Source: Deinandra increscens subsp. villosa
Taxonomy: Eukaryota > Streptophyta > Magnoliopsida > Asterales > Asteraceae
Direction: 5' to 3'
DNA: 64,000 nucleotides
NCBI GenBank assembly: GCA_039602395.1
Contig: JBCNJP010000020.1
Coordinates: 23,476,483-23,540,482, forward strand
Shown one piece after another: positions 45,530-56,856 of this stretch; the stretch's first letter is position 1; every line of letters begins with the position of its first letter. Both the position numbers and the translations under genes were made by a program. The notes under the pieces are model-generated. The model was not told where the DNA came from and ran no database searches. It worked only from the letters and a program-made list of their open reading frames with translations.

Positions 45530-46095
45530 TAGGGGTGAGCAAAAATCGGAAAAAAGCGAAAAAACCAAACCGAAAAAAACGAACCGAAAGAAAAACCAAA
45601 AAAAACCAAACCGAAAAAAACCGAACCGAAAGTAACGGTTCGATTTCGGTTTCACGTAGAATAAAAACCAAACCGAACCGATAAAAAAACCGAACCGAAC
45701 CGAGGGCCTATGTGTAAAGTAGTATTTTAGGAAGGTCATTCTAAACATTAAACCGTAGTTTCATTCTTCAAGAACACGAATCGTCCAAACGAAGTCACGA
45801 CACTAATGACGATATCAGTTAGCATCATTCTTTCATCTGAAGTCGTGATACTATCCGTTTAATTTAAAACCACTTTATTTTGTATGGTTACGCGTGTCAT
45901 ATGCGACTTTTGTTTTTTGAATTTATGCTACGACTGTAGTTGCTTATTACTATTATGGAATTATCTTTTTAGACTAGACATTTAAAGTTTAAAAGTATAT
46001 TAACCACATATTATATAAAAAACCGAAACCAAACCGAAACTGAAGCGAAACCGGAAAAAAACCGAAAAACCGAACCGAAAAAAACCAAAATCGAA
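45530..46095. mobile_element. hAT-type MITE, right end missing
   Basis: It starts TAGGGGTGAGCAAAAATCGG after CCACATTT, as in the complete copy at 50000-50666, and is rich in AACCGAACCGAA. It breaks at ATCGAATG (about 46096), where a segment inverted relative to 50790-50945 begins. The break may be an assembly join. Confidence 0.8.
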
Positions 46096-46096
46096 T

Positions 46097-46277
46097 GAGT
46101 CATCACACACATAATCATGTCATGAATCAAAAATAAAGCACTACACGATTTCGATACGCAATTCGTCGTTTACCAGGAATCTCGTATTTGTGTATCGCAT
46201 GTCAATTTCAACATATTTATTAGTCTAATAATCACATTTCATGTCATGAGTCATCACACACATAATCACATTTCATG
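46097..46277. repeat. Segment inverted relative to 50787-50945, next to the gap
   Basis: The reverse complement of about 46120-46260 matches 50790-50945 almost exactly (for example ACGAGATTCCTGGTAAACG on the right). GAGTCATCACACACATAATC occurs twice inside this short stretch. Its location at the gap edge suggests a mis-join or an unresolved palindrome. Confidence 0.8.
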
Positions 46278-46777
46278 NNNNNNNNNNNNNNNNNNNNNNN
46301 NNNNNNNNNNNNNNNNNNNNNNNNNNNNNNNNNNNNNNNNNNNNNNNNNNNNNNNNNNNNNNNNNNNNNNNNNNNNNNNNNNNNNNNNNNNNNNNNNNNN
46401 NNNNNNNNNNNNNNNNNNNNNNNNNNNNNNNNNNNNNNNNNNNNNNNNNNNNNNNNNNNNNNNNNNNNNNNNNNNNNNNNNNNNNNNNNNNNNNNNNNNN
46501 NNNNNNNNNNNNNNNNNNNNNNNNNNNNNNNNNNNNNNNNNNNNNNNNNNNNNNNNNNNNNNNNNNNNNNNNNNNNNNNNNNNNNNNNNNNNNNNNNNNN
46601 NNNNNNNNNNNNNNNNNNNNNNNNNNNNNNNNNNNNNNNNNNNNNNNNNNNNNNNNNNNNNNNNNNNNNNNNNNNNNNNNNNNNNNNNNNNNNNNNNNNN
46701 NNNNNNNNNNNNNNNNNNNNNNNNNNNNNNNNNNNNNNNNNNNNNNNNNNNNNNNNNNNNNNNNNNNNNNNNNNNNN
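46278..46777. other. Assembly gap, exactly 500 N
   Basis: A run of 500 N. The round number suggests a scaffold gap of unknown true size. Frames reading across it are meaningless. Confidence 0.99.
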
Positions 46778-49700
46778 GAGAAATGGTTCCCACAGCGTTA
46801 TGTAACTGTTTTTGTCCATATAGTTGATCCATTTCATGTTCTGCCCTGAGTCTAATTAAACTGTTTAAAATTGGGCAATGCTTCTTATTTTTCTTTCAAA
46901 AATAAGCACTCGTAGAGAACGGGAGAAGTCATCGATGAATGTTATCATATAATGCATTCCAACTAATGACTTTTGCTTAACATGTCCAGACACATCGGTA
47001 TGGATCATTAGTCTTCTGCTTTGAACGATAAAAGGGTTGCCAACTGGCAACGTGACCGGGGAAAAGATGCTTTTTTGGAGTTCTTTCTCATTCATCATCG
47101 CGAGTTAGTCACAGGCAACTGGCAACATGACCGGGGAAAAGATGCCAAAGGTTCGGGCTAATGTGCTATTGTTTCTTCAAGTTCGTTCCATGTATGCATG
47201 CCGACTCGGTAGATAACATGTAAGTGGTGTCCTTCCTTTGGAAGATCAATTACACGTATCGTTCTTGACAATTGAATTCAAGCTCGGCCTTCATAGATTT
47301 TTCCCAATCGTTATTTCCTTTTGCTTCTCGGTAATACCTTGGTTCATCTTCAGTTGTGAGTAATAGTTCCTCATCTTGACTGCCCTTATGAACTCCATCT
47401 TCTATTACAAAGCCTTTTTAATTTAGATGGAATTTGATTTACTCTTCGGGACCTTCTCAGATTCAAATTGGGCTCGGTACATTTGGCCCAACCGTTCCAA
47501 TTTGGACCTGATCATGTATAGAAGGTTGGGCTTGCTCACTGTTGTCTGTTGACGGGCTGCTCATGCACATGGGTTCCTTTTTTAGTCTGATTTTCGTGGG
47601 CCTCTTCATCGGACTCATATTTGAATTGTCCATTGGGCTGGTCAGAAGTATTGGTCAGTCCAAGATCTTAAATTCTGAATTTTCTTCTCTGTTGAATATT
47701 GTATCCTAGCAAATCCAACTTTTCTCCTTATCAAACTTCACATCCCTATTAATCACAACCTGATTAGCATCCGGGTCATACCTCGATCTGGTTTCTTTTC
47801 ATTCCGGGCTCGGGACTTCGTGACTTTAACATGTCCGATGCACCCACAAACACGTAGGTGTTTGACAATTGGCTTGATGCCCTTGCAGCCCCTAACTTAC
47901 AGAAATTGGCAACATCTTTATGATGAGCAATGTGCGGCTTTCTAGAACTATCCACTTTTAGACAGGCCCGTTCAAATCTTTCCCGGGTAGCTTTGTTTTA
48001 GATTCTTTAACCACTTTCGCGACCCTGTAAATATGATTTATCATATAAGTTACCTAGGTGTTGTAGTTCTGTTGATTGAGTTCTGAAATTCTACCATTGA
48101 GTTTCAAATTGTACTGGGTAGCTTCCCAACCTTGTTGTCTTCAGTCGGAATATGCTTTTAATTCACGTTCGGGTTCTGGCCTTCCTGCCTTGGATCGATT
48201 TCTTGCTAGCAGCACGTGGTCGAGCCTTCTCCTTCCTTTAACCCTTGATCGTAGCAACACTATGATACCAGTTGTAATTAAACTGGGTTCTTCACGCAAT
48301 AAAAAACGTGCACTTGGATAAAAAGCAAAACATGTTAACAGCTATCTCTTTAAAACCAAAAGAATTTGTACGAGGTCGTTCTAGAGGTCGATCAAAACAT
48401 AGAAACAAATAACCACACAAGTTCACATACAAGAGCACACATAACATGATAACAACATAGAATTTGCATGTAGTGTTTGAGCAATGCATATCGAGTTTGA
48501 GTTTTGAATACGGTACATGTTGCACATCAAAACGTTTAAAAGAAAGATGGACTATGAATACTCACCTGATACAGGTGATATGAACAGATAAAGACATCAC
48601 GAAACGAGACGGTTAGACCCGAAGATGACCTTGACGACTAGATGAGATAGAAAAAAATAAATAAACAAATAAATGATTTAATTTCATGACACGATCGACT
48701 CGACGACTCTTCGGTAATTTGATTAGATGATACGTACGTTATGATAATAAGGTTCAATCCTAAAGTTATAGACATAATTATGAAGTCCTAAATATACACA
48801 TGTCATCATGGAAGTCAATTTAGGTCAACATAACGGCTATTTCCATCATAAAGTACTTACCTATCATCATGCAACATCATACATACAATGTTCATGATCA
48901 AACCCTAGATCTAAAGTTGAGATAGCAATATCATGAAGATTTAAGCACAAAACTACATCTATTATCAAGATTTATCAAGATCTATCATTAAACTAGAGTT
49001 TGGAACATGGAACCCATAATTTAAGCATGGTAACTTCTAGATCAAACATTAGCTAGCATGCAAGACATAGATTTAACCCTAATATCACATTAAGTTACAA
49101 ACTTTAATCATGAAAGTCAGAGATCTATTGATTAACAACATGCATAGTGAAGATCTAACCCTAATTCAACATAAAGGTATGATTTTTTATCACGGATTTC
49201 ATAGATCTAATGATTATCAACATGTAAAGTGTAGATCTAACCATAATACATCATAAAGTTTCAATCTTGAACATGAATTTTATATATCTAATCATTATCA
49301 ACATGCAAAGTGTAGATCTAACCCTAATACATCATAAAGTTGGAATCTTGAACATGGATTTCATAGATCTAATGATTATCAACATGCAAAGTGTAGATCT
49401 AACCCTAATACATCATAAAGTTGCAATCTTGAACATGGATTTCATATATGTAATGATTATCAACATGCAAAGTGTATATCTAACCCTAATTCACAATAAA
49501 GTTGCAATCTTAACAAGTATCTCATAGATCTATAAGCATACATTATTTATCACATGAAACTAGCCTAATCGCATGACAAAGTTCAGATTTTGGACATGCA
49601 ACTTCAAGGATTAAGAAGCATCTAACTGGAAACCGAAAAGAAGGGATGAGAAATGAAGAAAGCAACTTGGATCTTCCAAAAGTTAAGCTTCAATCCAAGG

Positions 49701-50578
49701 TCTTGATCAAAGGGTATGAAATCAAGGGTTATTTGGTCGTTGTTGGTGTTTAGGGTATGAGAAATGAGGAGAATAGTGACTAATGATGCTCAAATAGGGA
49801 AAAATTAGGTTTCTGCTAGAAAAATCAGTTTACGCGTATCACCTAAACCAAATGGTTGGTTTAGGCGTAGCCTCAAGTGCTACTCCGAACCAACACTTTT
49901 CCGATTTCTCCGTTTTCGCTCTCTTTATTTTTTGATGTTTTCGAGTCCCGATTTCACCCAAATTACTCAGTTCATCATCCAATCATGTTAACCACATTTT
50001 AGGGGTGAGCAAAAATCCGAAAAAAGCGAAAAAACCAAACCGAAAAAAACGAACCGAAAGAAAAACCAAAAAAAACCAAACCGAAAAAAACCAAACCGAA
50101 AGTAACGGTTCGATTTCGGTTTCACGTAGAATAAAAACCAAACCGAACCGATAAAAAAACCGAACCGAACCGAGGGCCTATGTGTAAAGTAGTATTTTAG
50201 GAAGGTCATTCTAAACATTAAACCGTAGTTTCATTCTAAACTTGTTTCATTCTTCAAGAACACGAATCGTCCAAACGAAGTCACGACACTAATGACGATA
50301 TCAGTTAGCATCATTCTTTCATCTGAAGTCGTGACACTATCCGTTTAATTTAAAACCACTTTATTTTGTATGGTTACGCGTGTCATATGCGACTTTTGTT
50401 TTTTGAATTTATGCTACGACTGTAGTTGCTTATTACTATTATGAAATTATCTTTTTAGACTAGACATTTAAAGTTTAAAAGTATATTAACCACATATTAT
50501 ATAAAAAACCGAAACCAAACCGAAACTGAAGCGAAACCGGAAAAAAACCGAAAAACCGAACCGAAAAAAACCGAAATC
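46778..50578 (-). mobile_element. Rearranged Ty1/copia relic, copy 2 of a direct duplication
   Basis: It begins at the first base after the gap and follows copy 1 to 50578. The integrase block is more complete here (THYMITFIDDFSRS-like segment near 46950 on the minus strand). Differences from copy 1 include lack of the retroposon at 42460, an 8-base insertion near 47545, and an extra minisatellite unit. The open frame at 48076-48321 is identical in copy 1 (43697-43942) but has no domain. Confidence 0.75.
49130..49530. repeat. 81-bp minisatellite, copy 2
   Basis: The same units as 44765-45060 with one additional diverged unit near 49130-49210 that contains GTGAAGATCTAACCCTAATT. Confidence 0.85.
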
Positions 50579-50666
50579 GAATGGTTTTTTTTTTCTAGGA
50601 AGTACCGAAACATTCGGTTTCGGTTCAGTTCGATTAAAAAACCGAACCGAACCATGCTCACCCCTA
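50000..50666. mobile_element. hAT-type MITE, complete (667 bp)
   Basis: Ends TAGGGGTGAGCA and, reversed, TAGGGGTGAGCATGG. The 8-bp duplication CCACATTT lies at 49992-49999 and 50667-50674. The subterminal regions are CCGAACCGAA repeats on both sides in opposite orientation. No coding capacity. Confidence 0.9.
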
Positions 50667-50786
50667 CCACATTTAATAAACTTAAAACCAATATAAATAC
50701 ACCATAGAAATGCACACATAGGGTCACATAATGCGTTTTTGGTTGGTCTTGACGTACGTATCGATTTTAGGCAATTCACCGACGTT

Positions 50787-51539
50787 TCGCGACTCGATTA
50801 TGTGTGTGATGACTCATGACATGAAATGTGATTATTAGACTAATAAATATGTTGAAATTGACATGCGATACACAAATACGAGATTCCTGGTAAACGACGA
50901 ATTGCGTATCGAAATCGTGTAGTGCTTTATTTTTGATTCAAGGATTCCAATTTGAACCCAAATGATTTTAATTAAGTATTTTGTTATAAAAAGCGATTAT
51001 AAATCATTTAAAACCATTATTTTGGGATATAAATACCCGAAAACTCTCTTGGCACTTGATAATCCGTAAATCGGGAAAACCCAAATTTTTAAAGGGTCGG
51101 GTTTCACAAGCGGGTAAAATGCAGATGTTACAGTCTCCCATACTTTAAGGAATTTCGTCTCGAAATTAATGGAGACTTAGAAATTTAAGGAAATCTAGTG
51201 CCAGGGTGTTATCAGAACTAACGCCTTTTAACGTTTGAGACCAACATAAAAACGACACAAAAAAATTTCACCGAGGATAGGAATATTGTTTGTACCCATA
51301 ACATACGTTTCTACTTTTTGTCCATAACAATCTGAAAAAGTAGATAATTGTGCTTCTTCTAGTATGAAATTGTAATCAACTGAAAAGTTTAAAGAACTTG
51401 GGCACCGATCTCTTTATGTTCCCCGTAGTGGATGATTGTTATTTTACAATAACATCTATCAAACATTTTTTATGTAAATCTTTAACGTATATGTTTAGAT
51501 TAAGTTTTTTTATAACGGCAAAAGGAGAAGAAATAATAT
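50787..51539. other. Spacer with inverted segment and LTR-like words
   Basis: 50787-50945 is the inverted partner of 46120-46277. Further on, GTTACAGTCTCCCATAC and GGAATTTCGTCTCGAAATT resemble LTR-retrotransposon boundary sequence, but no LTR pair is visible. The open frame at 51398-51688 is not supported as a gene. Confidence 0.45.
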
Positions 51540-51549
51540 TAGAAAACAT

Positions 51550-52307
51550 GAGAGAAGTTCACGTAAGAAGTTTATGCAAAATAAGAAGGATAAGAAGGAG
51601 GGCAAATTTGGAAACATGCATATTTTTCACTTTTCCCCCAATTATTAAAACGTTTATAACTTTTACATACGATATTATATTTTTATAAAAATTTCACCAT
51701 AAAAACAAGCGTTTTTTTTATCTTTAAAACCCATACAATATTGCTATATATATAAAAAAAATTGTGAATGAGCTGAACATATAACACAACGACCTGAACA
51801 TATGACACAATAACACAACGTCTTGAACATATGACACAATGATCTGAACAATTGACACAATGACCTGAACATTGTTCAGATCATTGTTCAGATCATTGTG
51901 TCATTGTGTCATATGTTCAGGTCATTGTGTCATTGTGTTATATGTTCAGGTCAATTGTGTCATATGTTCAGGTCGTTGTGTCATATGTTCACGTCATTGA
52001 CATAATTATTTTATTTTATTTTTTATATAGCAATATGGTATGGGTTTTAAACATAAAAAAACGCTTGTTTTTATGGTGTAATTTTTATAAAAAAATAATA
52101 TCGTATGAAAAAGTTATGAAGGTTTTAATAATTGGGGGGAAAGAGAAAATGGGGCAATTTGACCAAATTGCCCCTCCGTGTACCTGACCATTTATTTTTG
52201 AGTTTTAATTAAGGGATTAAATCTGGGCCATTGATCATCAGATCTAACGGATGAGAAGTCTTCTTATCCTTCTTATTTTCACCTAACTTCTCATTATAAC
52301 CTCACTC
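51550..52307. mobile_element. Mutator-like foldback element with internal minisatellite (copy 2)
   Basis: Arms begin GAGAGAAGTTCACG on the left and GAGTGAGGTTATAATGAG (reversed) on the right, both leading to AAGAAGGATAAGAAG. The 10-bp duplication TAGAAAACAT lies at 51540-51549 and 52308-52317. The centre (51765-52010) is a palindromic array of GACACAATGA and TGAACATAT words. The arms share CACCATAAAAACnAGCGTTTTT with copy 1 at 9258-10532, so it is the same family. Confidence 0.85.
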
Positions 52308-52506
52308 TAGAAAACATGTTTAGATTATGTATTATGTATTATGATTTAAAAGATTCCTTATAAGATTCAACAGGTATTATATAAGAGATAATGTTCTCTT
52401 TAGTGAAGATTAAAATACAAAACTTGGAAGTAATCAATAATAATATTTAATTTAAACGTTTAAAAATATATAACAAAACAAAAGTTTCAACGTTTTTTTT
52501 AATATA

Positions 52507-52620
52507 CACTAGTAGAAAAGTAAATAGAAGTAGCGGTTGACTTGGAGCAAATGTTGCGGTTCTACCTAAGACAACACCTTTTGCTCGGAAATTCAAAAAA
52601 GTTTGAAACTGATAGGGTCG
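52507..52620. other. Possible CACTA left end without a partner
   Basis: CACTAGTAGAAAAGTAAATAG fits the start of plant CACTA elements (CACTAGTAGAAAA), followed by repeated TTGCGGTTCTACC-like sequence. No matching right end or transposase is found to the right. Confidence 0.3.
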
Positions 52621-52778
52621 TATGATTCTTATATTATCAGATTTGTTTTGAATCCTTAGTGATTTTGTCTGTTTGGTTTGTGTTCTTGTAAAGTCATAAA
52701 AGTTTTTGAGAATATCAAATTAGTCTTTAAATTCTTTACAAAGGTTCACATGTTTCCATTATTTTTCAGACATGTATG

Positions 52779-53755
52779 TTGAATCTTGTGATTCAAATTT
52801 TCGATGGTTCAATATGTTGTAAAGTTGTAACATTTTTTTGATAAAAATCAAATGAGTTGTCATGTTTTTTTACAACTTGTGTTTATATTGATCCAATTAC
52901 TTTGTTTTCAGACGTAAAAGTCATGTGACTTTTGTTTATTTCTATCAGATGTGTATCTGATGTTTCTTGAACAATCATGTTTTTCTTTGGTTATTGGAAT
53001 TGTCGTGTGATTGTTTTTGTTGTAAAGGTTAGGCTATCTTGAAGATGTATTTTTCGATAGTGTTTGCCTTTATCTCACTGGCCTAAACTCTTCATGTTTT
53101 TGAGTTCAACCGTAGTGAGGTTTGTGTAGGATCATCGTGTTGGTGATCTTATTTGTTTCTTATTCATTCCTTTGAGGCTTCATCGTCGATCGTAGTGACG
53201 TTAGTTCACTGGTCTATGTGATGCTTGTTTTTTTTACACTGGTCTAGGGTCGTTTGTAGATTCTTCGTGTTGTTGAGTCTAGTCCCGTTAGATCGTAGTG
53301 TTGGTTTCTATCAGTTCTTCGTGTTGTTAGACGGACTATGTGGTATTACTTGGTTACTTTTCTGGTATAGAAAGCTCTCAGTATAATGCCTTATGTTTTT
53401 CACATGTTGTTCCAAATTATGTTGAGGTTTGTGCCTCTTGGTTTTGTCACGTATGTTTGTGGTATTGTTTTTGAATCTTGTGGTTCAAATTACCAAACAT
53501 GTGTCTTGAATCTTGTTATGTGGTCACATCATTGTTTGTGACTCTTGTTCTTTCCAGATATGTTTCTGGTATTGTCATTGAATCGTGTGATTCATTATTT
53601 GTCTGATATTTGCTGTTTGAACTGTGTGGTTCATGTATGTTAACAACTTGTATTGTCAGGATTGGTCTTGTAATAACCTTGTATGCTTCTCTTGTATGAT
53701 ATATGTTGTTTCTAGTTGCAAATTTTTATTTTCTGTGTTCATCAGAATTTGTCTG
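52779..53755. repeat. Series of short hairpins with NTGT loops
   Basis: In a T-rich tract, short perfect stems face each other across four-base loops: TTGAATC-TTGT-GATTCAA (52779), AAAAGTC-ATGT-GACTTTT (52916), ATCAGAT-GTGT-ATCTGAT (52944), TTGAATC-TTGT-GGTTCAA (53471), TGAATC-GTGT-GATTCA (53579) and TGAACT-GTGT-GGTTCA (53618). Further stems are at 53130 (GATCATC-GTGTT-GGTGATC), 53424 (GAGGT-TTGT-GCCTC) and 53554 (CCAGA-TATGTT-TCTGG). No ORF of note runs through it. A structured transcript or non-coding part of a retroelement is possible. Confidence 0.55.
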
Positions 53756-55308
53756 GTTCTATTTCTTTGTTTTAAAATGTATATCATGGTATCATTTCTC
53801 CTATCAAGTTTGTATATCAAGTGTACTGATTAGGTGTTCTTTGCGTGACTGTAACGTTTTTACTTACTAGTTATTGTACTTGGTATGTGTTGGCATATGA
53901 TTTTATATTTGGATGTGAAGTTAGAGTTAAAATTCACTGCTTAAATTGCATTCTGGAAAAGTAACGTACTATAAAAACAAAGTAAGGAAACTAGTTTTAT
54001 AGTTACATTATCTGATGGATGTTTTATTGAATGTTTGGAATTTTGTAACTCTTTGCTTCATCTTCCGATCGGCTGGATTCTTCACCGTTCTAGGGTTCAT
54101 GTTCATCTTGTTCTATGAGCGTATGTTCCTGTTAGCTGTGTTTGAAAGAATAGTGTGGATCATTGTATTGTTGACATGTTCTTGTATTTCTAAGTGATAT
54201 CTGTTTGTACTGTTTTTTTTTCCAGTTTCATGGTCTTCACAGATCTTGTTTTCAAACATGTTTTTGAAGTCTAAAGTCATGGTTTTGTTTGTGTATCTGA
54301 TTTTGTATACAATCATATGATGTAGTTAATCTAGATTATGATATGATTGTTTTTCTTCGTTATGATGTAACGTCTCAAGGTTGTTTAAAAAACTAGAAAA
54401 AATAACTTTCTGAGACTTATATTTTGAAGGTTTTGTTGTAATTCCAAAGTTTTATCAAGTCTTCAAAAGAATTGAACTGTTTAGCTCTTTAGTTGTGTTC
54501 AAATGGTTTCATTAATTGATAAGGAGTTGAGGTAATCAATTGTGCCATAACATGGTGCTTTATTGGATTTGTATTTGTTCTTCTCTTTTATTAAGTCTTG
54601 GTGTTAAATTTCTGGTTTTACGGTTGTATCTCATCATAGGTGAAGCATTTATGGGAATATCAGGAAATTTACACTTTGTGTGCTACATGTTTTGTTTTCA
54701 ATTGTGATTTACTGTTGTGTACTTAATTGAAAAAATTGTTATGTTGTAAGTTTCTGGGTTGTATGCAATTCATACTATTGTAGACTGGATAACTCCTTGA
54801 GTTGTGTGATCATCCTCTGGTATCCTACAATCTTAATAAGTTTCATGTAGTTGACTATGTGTAAAAACAAACCTAGTATTGTTGAAAATGCTCTGTAGAA
54901 GGTTGTGTATGTTTACATATATTTTCAAATGTTTATGTTTGCTTAGTTGGTTTATATTTGATAAAGATAAAGGTGGTTGTTTTCTACAGCTAATGCTTAG
55001 CTTAATAAAAGATTGTAGATGTGTTCCCTGATGGATGGGGATATCATTCTGTCGTCCATGGGAATGGAGTTATGTTTTTATTACAATCTCTTGAAAGTTT
55101 GTGATTAATGTCTTTTGTTTTAATGGCATGTTGTTTAAAAATGAGTGTTTTTTCTGCAGTTCTTATAATAAAAACAAATTTTATGATGATTCAAGTATGA
55201 TTTTTTTTTACACATAGTCTTGTGGTTTTGTTTTGATAATATGTTTGAAAAGGGAAATAAATATTTGAATTTGCAGTTTGAATTAGGGAGTGGGGTGGGG
55301 GGGGGGGG
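53756..55308. other. T-rich non-coding tract
   Basis: The T-rich composition continues. Some inverted pairs persist (TTCAAA-CATGTT-TTTGAA near 54251; AATTGAT facing ATCAATT at 54514-54541). Open frames such as 54015-54197 show no domain. It may be the internal region of a non-coding LTR element ending in the tract described next. Confidence 0.4.
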
Positions 55309-55787
55309 TGTTGAAATATTAGTTTGTTATATTCTTTTGTCTTTAATTCAAACTGCTGCATATATTTAATAATGCATCTTGTTTTATATTTTTTTTCATG
55401 AGCTTGGATCGCTGCTGGATGGATAATGGGCTGGATGCGGGATGATGGGCTGGATGCTGGATGACCCGGTTACTAAGCCCGGATGTGTAGCTGCTATATA
55501 ATCTTTTTTTTAATCACTTGCAAGGATTTAATACACACAAAAGTGTTCAAGAGATTCTCCACAACCATATCTAATATCTCACTTCCTTCACCCCTGGTTT
55601 TTAGAATGGATGAGAGATCTTGAGTGTTTTGTTTGTGTATCTTTCTTCTTCAGTCATCACAATTATGATCTGATCGAGTCTGTTTTAGTTTGCTCCTATA
55701 TTTCTTCTTTTTCAAGTTTGTAAACACATATGTTTGGGTAATACAATCTAGTTTGGGGAAATTTCTTGTTTTAATCATTAGAATTTG
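55280..55787 (+). mobile_element. Polypurine tract and LTR-like end
   Basis: A purine run, AGGGAGTGGGGTGGGG and more G, ends at 55308 and is followed by TGTTGAAATATTAG, the TG start expected of an LTR. Inside lie tandem GGGCTGGATG words (55430-55470) and a TATA-like GCTATATAATC (55493). A plausible CA end is near 55787. No second LTR was found to the left, so this is a lone or 5'-truncated element, or chance likeness. Confidence 0.4.
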
Positions 55788-55894
55788 AGAGTTATGTTAG
55801 CCAAATTTGTGCATGGGCGTTACCTACATAACGCCTCCATCCTCATAACCCCTCACTAAACCCTTACCTCGTAACCCCCCATTTTCACGTCATC

Positions 55895-56140
55895 CACCTT
55901 AAAAACAAACCACGTTTATAATCTCACGTCGTTTCTTGGAGTGCATTAAACCGCTTATCCTCTGTTTCATGATAAACAATAAAAAGCTACGTCCATTATT
56001 CACAACGTTATATATAAATTATGAATTGGGTTCATTCTAGAAGACAACCCGACAAAAAACACACACACACATCGTTATAAACCAACAAACTGTTCACAAT
56101 CAGAATGTGACAATTTCCTGCGACTTCATTTACTTACGTT
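55895..56140 (-). pseudogene. Inverted GDSL-region copy with empty MITE site
   Basis: On the minus strand it matches 8150-8170 (AATGAAGTCGCAGGAAATT), then 8345-8485 (CAAACTG/GTTATAAACCAACA, AGAAGACAACC, AACGTTATATATAA). It continues past the insertion site of the 8493-9109 MITE without interruption (AAACGACGTGAGATTATAAA). Most of the GDSL exon is deleted. Bases 55788-55894 and 56141-56760 contain no supported gene. Confidence 0.7.
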
Positions 56141-56759
56141 GGGTCGAATTGGGTTGTATTTCAAAAGCCAGACAAACTTTATTAAAATAAATAAATTAAT
56201 ACCACTAATCTCTAGCCCTAATCGGCTAGGGGAAGGTACCCAAAGACATTATAAATAGGAGGTTTTTGGTTAAAGTCCCACTGTAACAATAAATAAATAA
56301 ATAGAGGTTATAGGTTCGATCAGGGGTGTTCTCAACTAATAGTGAGTTTCGTCGTAATGGAAATTGAAAGATGATTAGATGGGTAGTGTAATGTACCCAT
56401 CAGTAATCTAAATTTACCGTTACAAACAAAAAAAATATTTCTTGTAATACTACTAGCTACTAGAATCCAAAATCTGGTCAGCTTTATTGCGGATGTGATA
56501 GCCGGAACCAATAGAAAAATAAAATTGACCACACACAAATCTCTTTTCTATGTTCCTGTGCACTCAGTCGACTACTTTGTATTAGTCCTTACTGACTTAG
56601 CTATGATAAGATAAGACAACACAATGATGTAAGTTATTCAAAATGAAAGAATTCATGTAATAAAATTTAAAGAAAAACATAAAAGTCTCTTATTTTTCTC
56701 TGGCATATATCAATTCTCTTTATCTTTATATAAACAAGGGCAATGTAAATTGGTTGTTT

Positions 56760-56856
56760 AAAATCTCTATATATATACAACCTCCACCGATCCTCTTTTT
56801 CTCCAACAAACACTCCTTCACCCCCACCAACTTTCATCATCTCCCCAAGGCAAAAG
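56760..56856 (+). promoter_or_regulatory. Possible promoter and first non-coding exon
   Basis: A TATA-like CTATATATATAC at about 56767 is followed by CT-rich leader sequence (CTCCAACAAACACTCCTTC) and a donor GCAAAAG|GTAACT at 56856/56857. This is the usual look of a plant core promoter with a leader exon. It pairs with the acceptor at 58058. Confidence 0.4.

Larger units (their letters stand above)
42272..46096 (-). mobile_element. Rearranged Ty1/copia relic, copy 1 of a direct duplication
   Basis: Coding pieces on the minus strand include an integrase block (IHTDVSGHVKQKSL near 42600), the integrase tail and linker (43050-43600: GHVKVTK, INRDVKFDKEKSW across stops), and an RT start (NDWEKSMKAEL near 42900). 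Their order is scrambled relative to a normal copia, and stops are frequent. A primer-binding-like TGGTATCATAG on the minus strand near 43890 suggests that the sequence right of it is the old LTR. Nearly the whole segment recurs at 46778-50578 with few differences. Confidence 0.75.

Noticed and set aside
46244..46837. Open frames of 176-197 codons
   Set aside because: They run through the 500-N gap.
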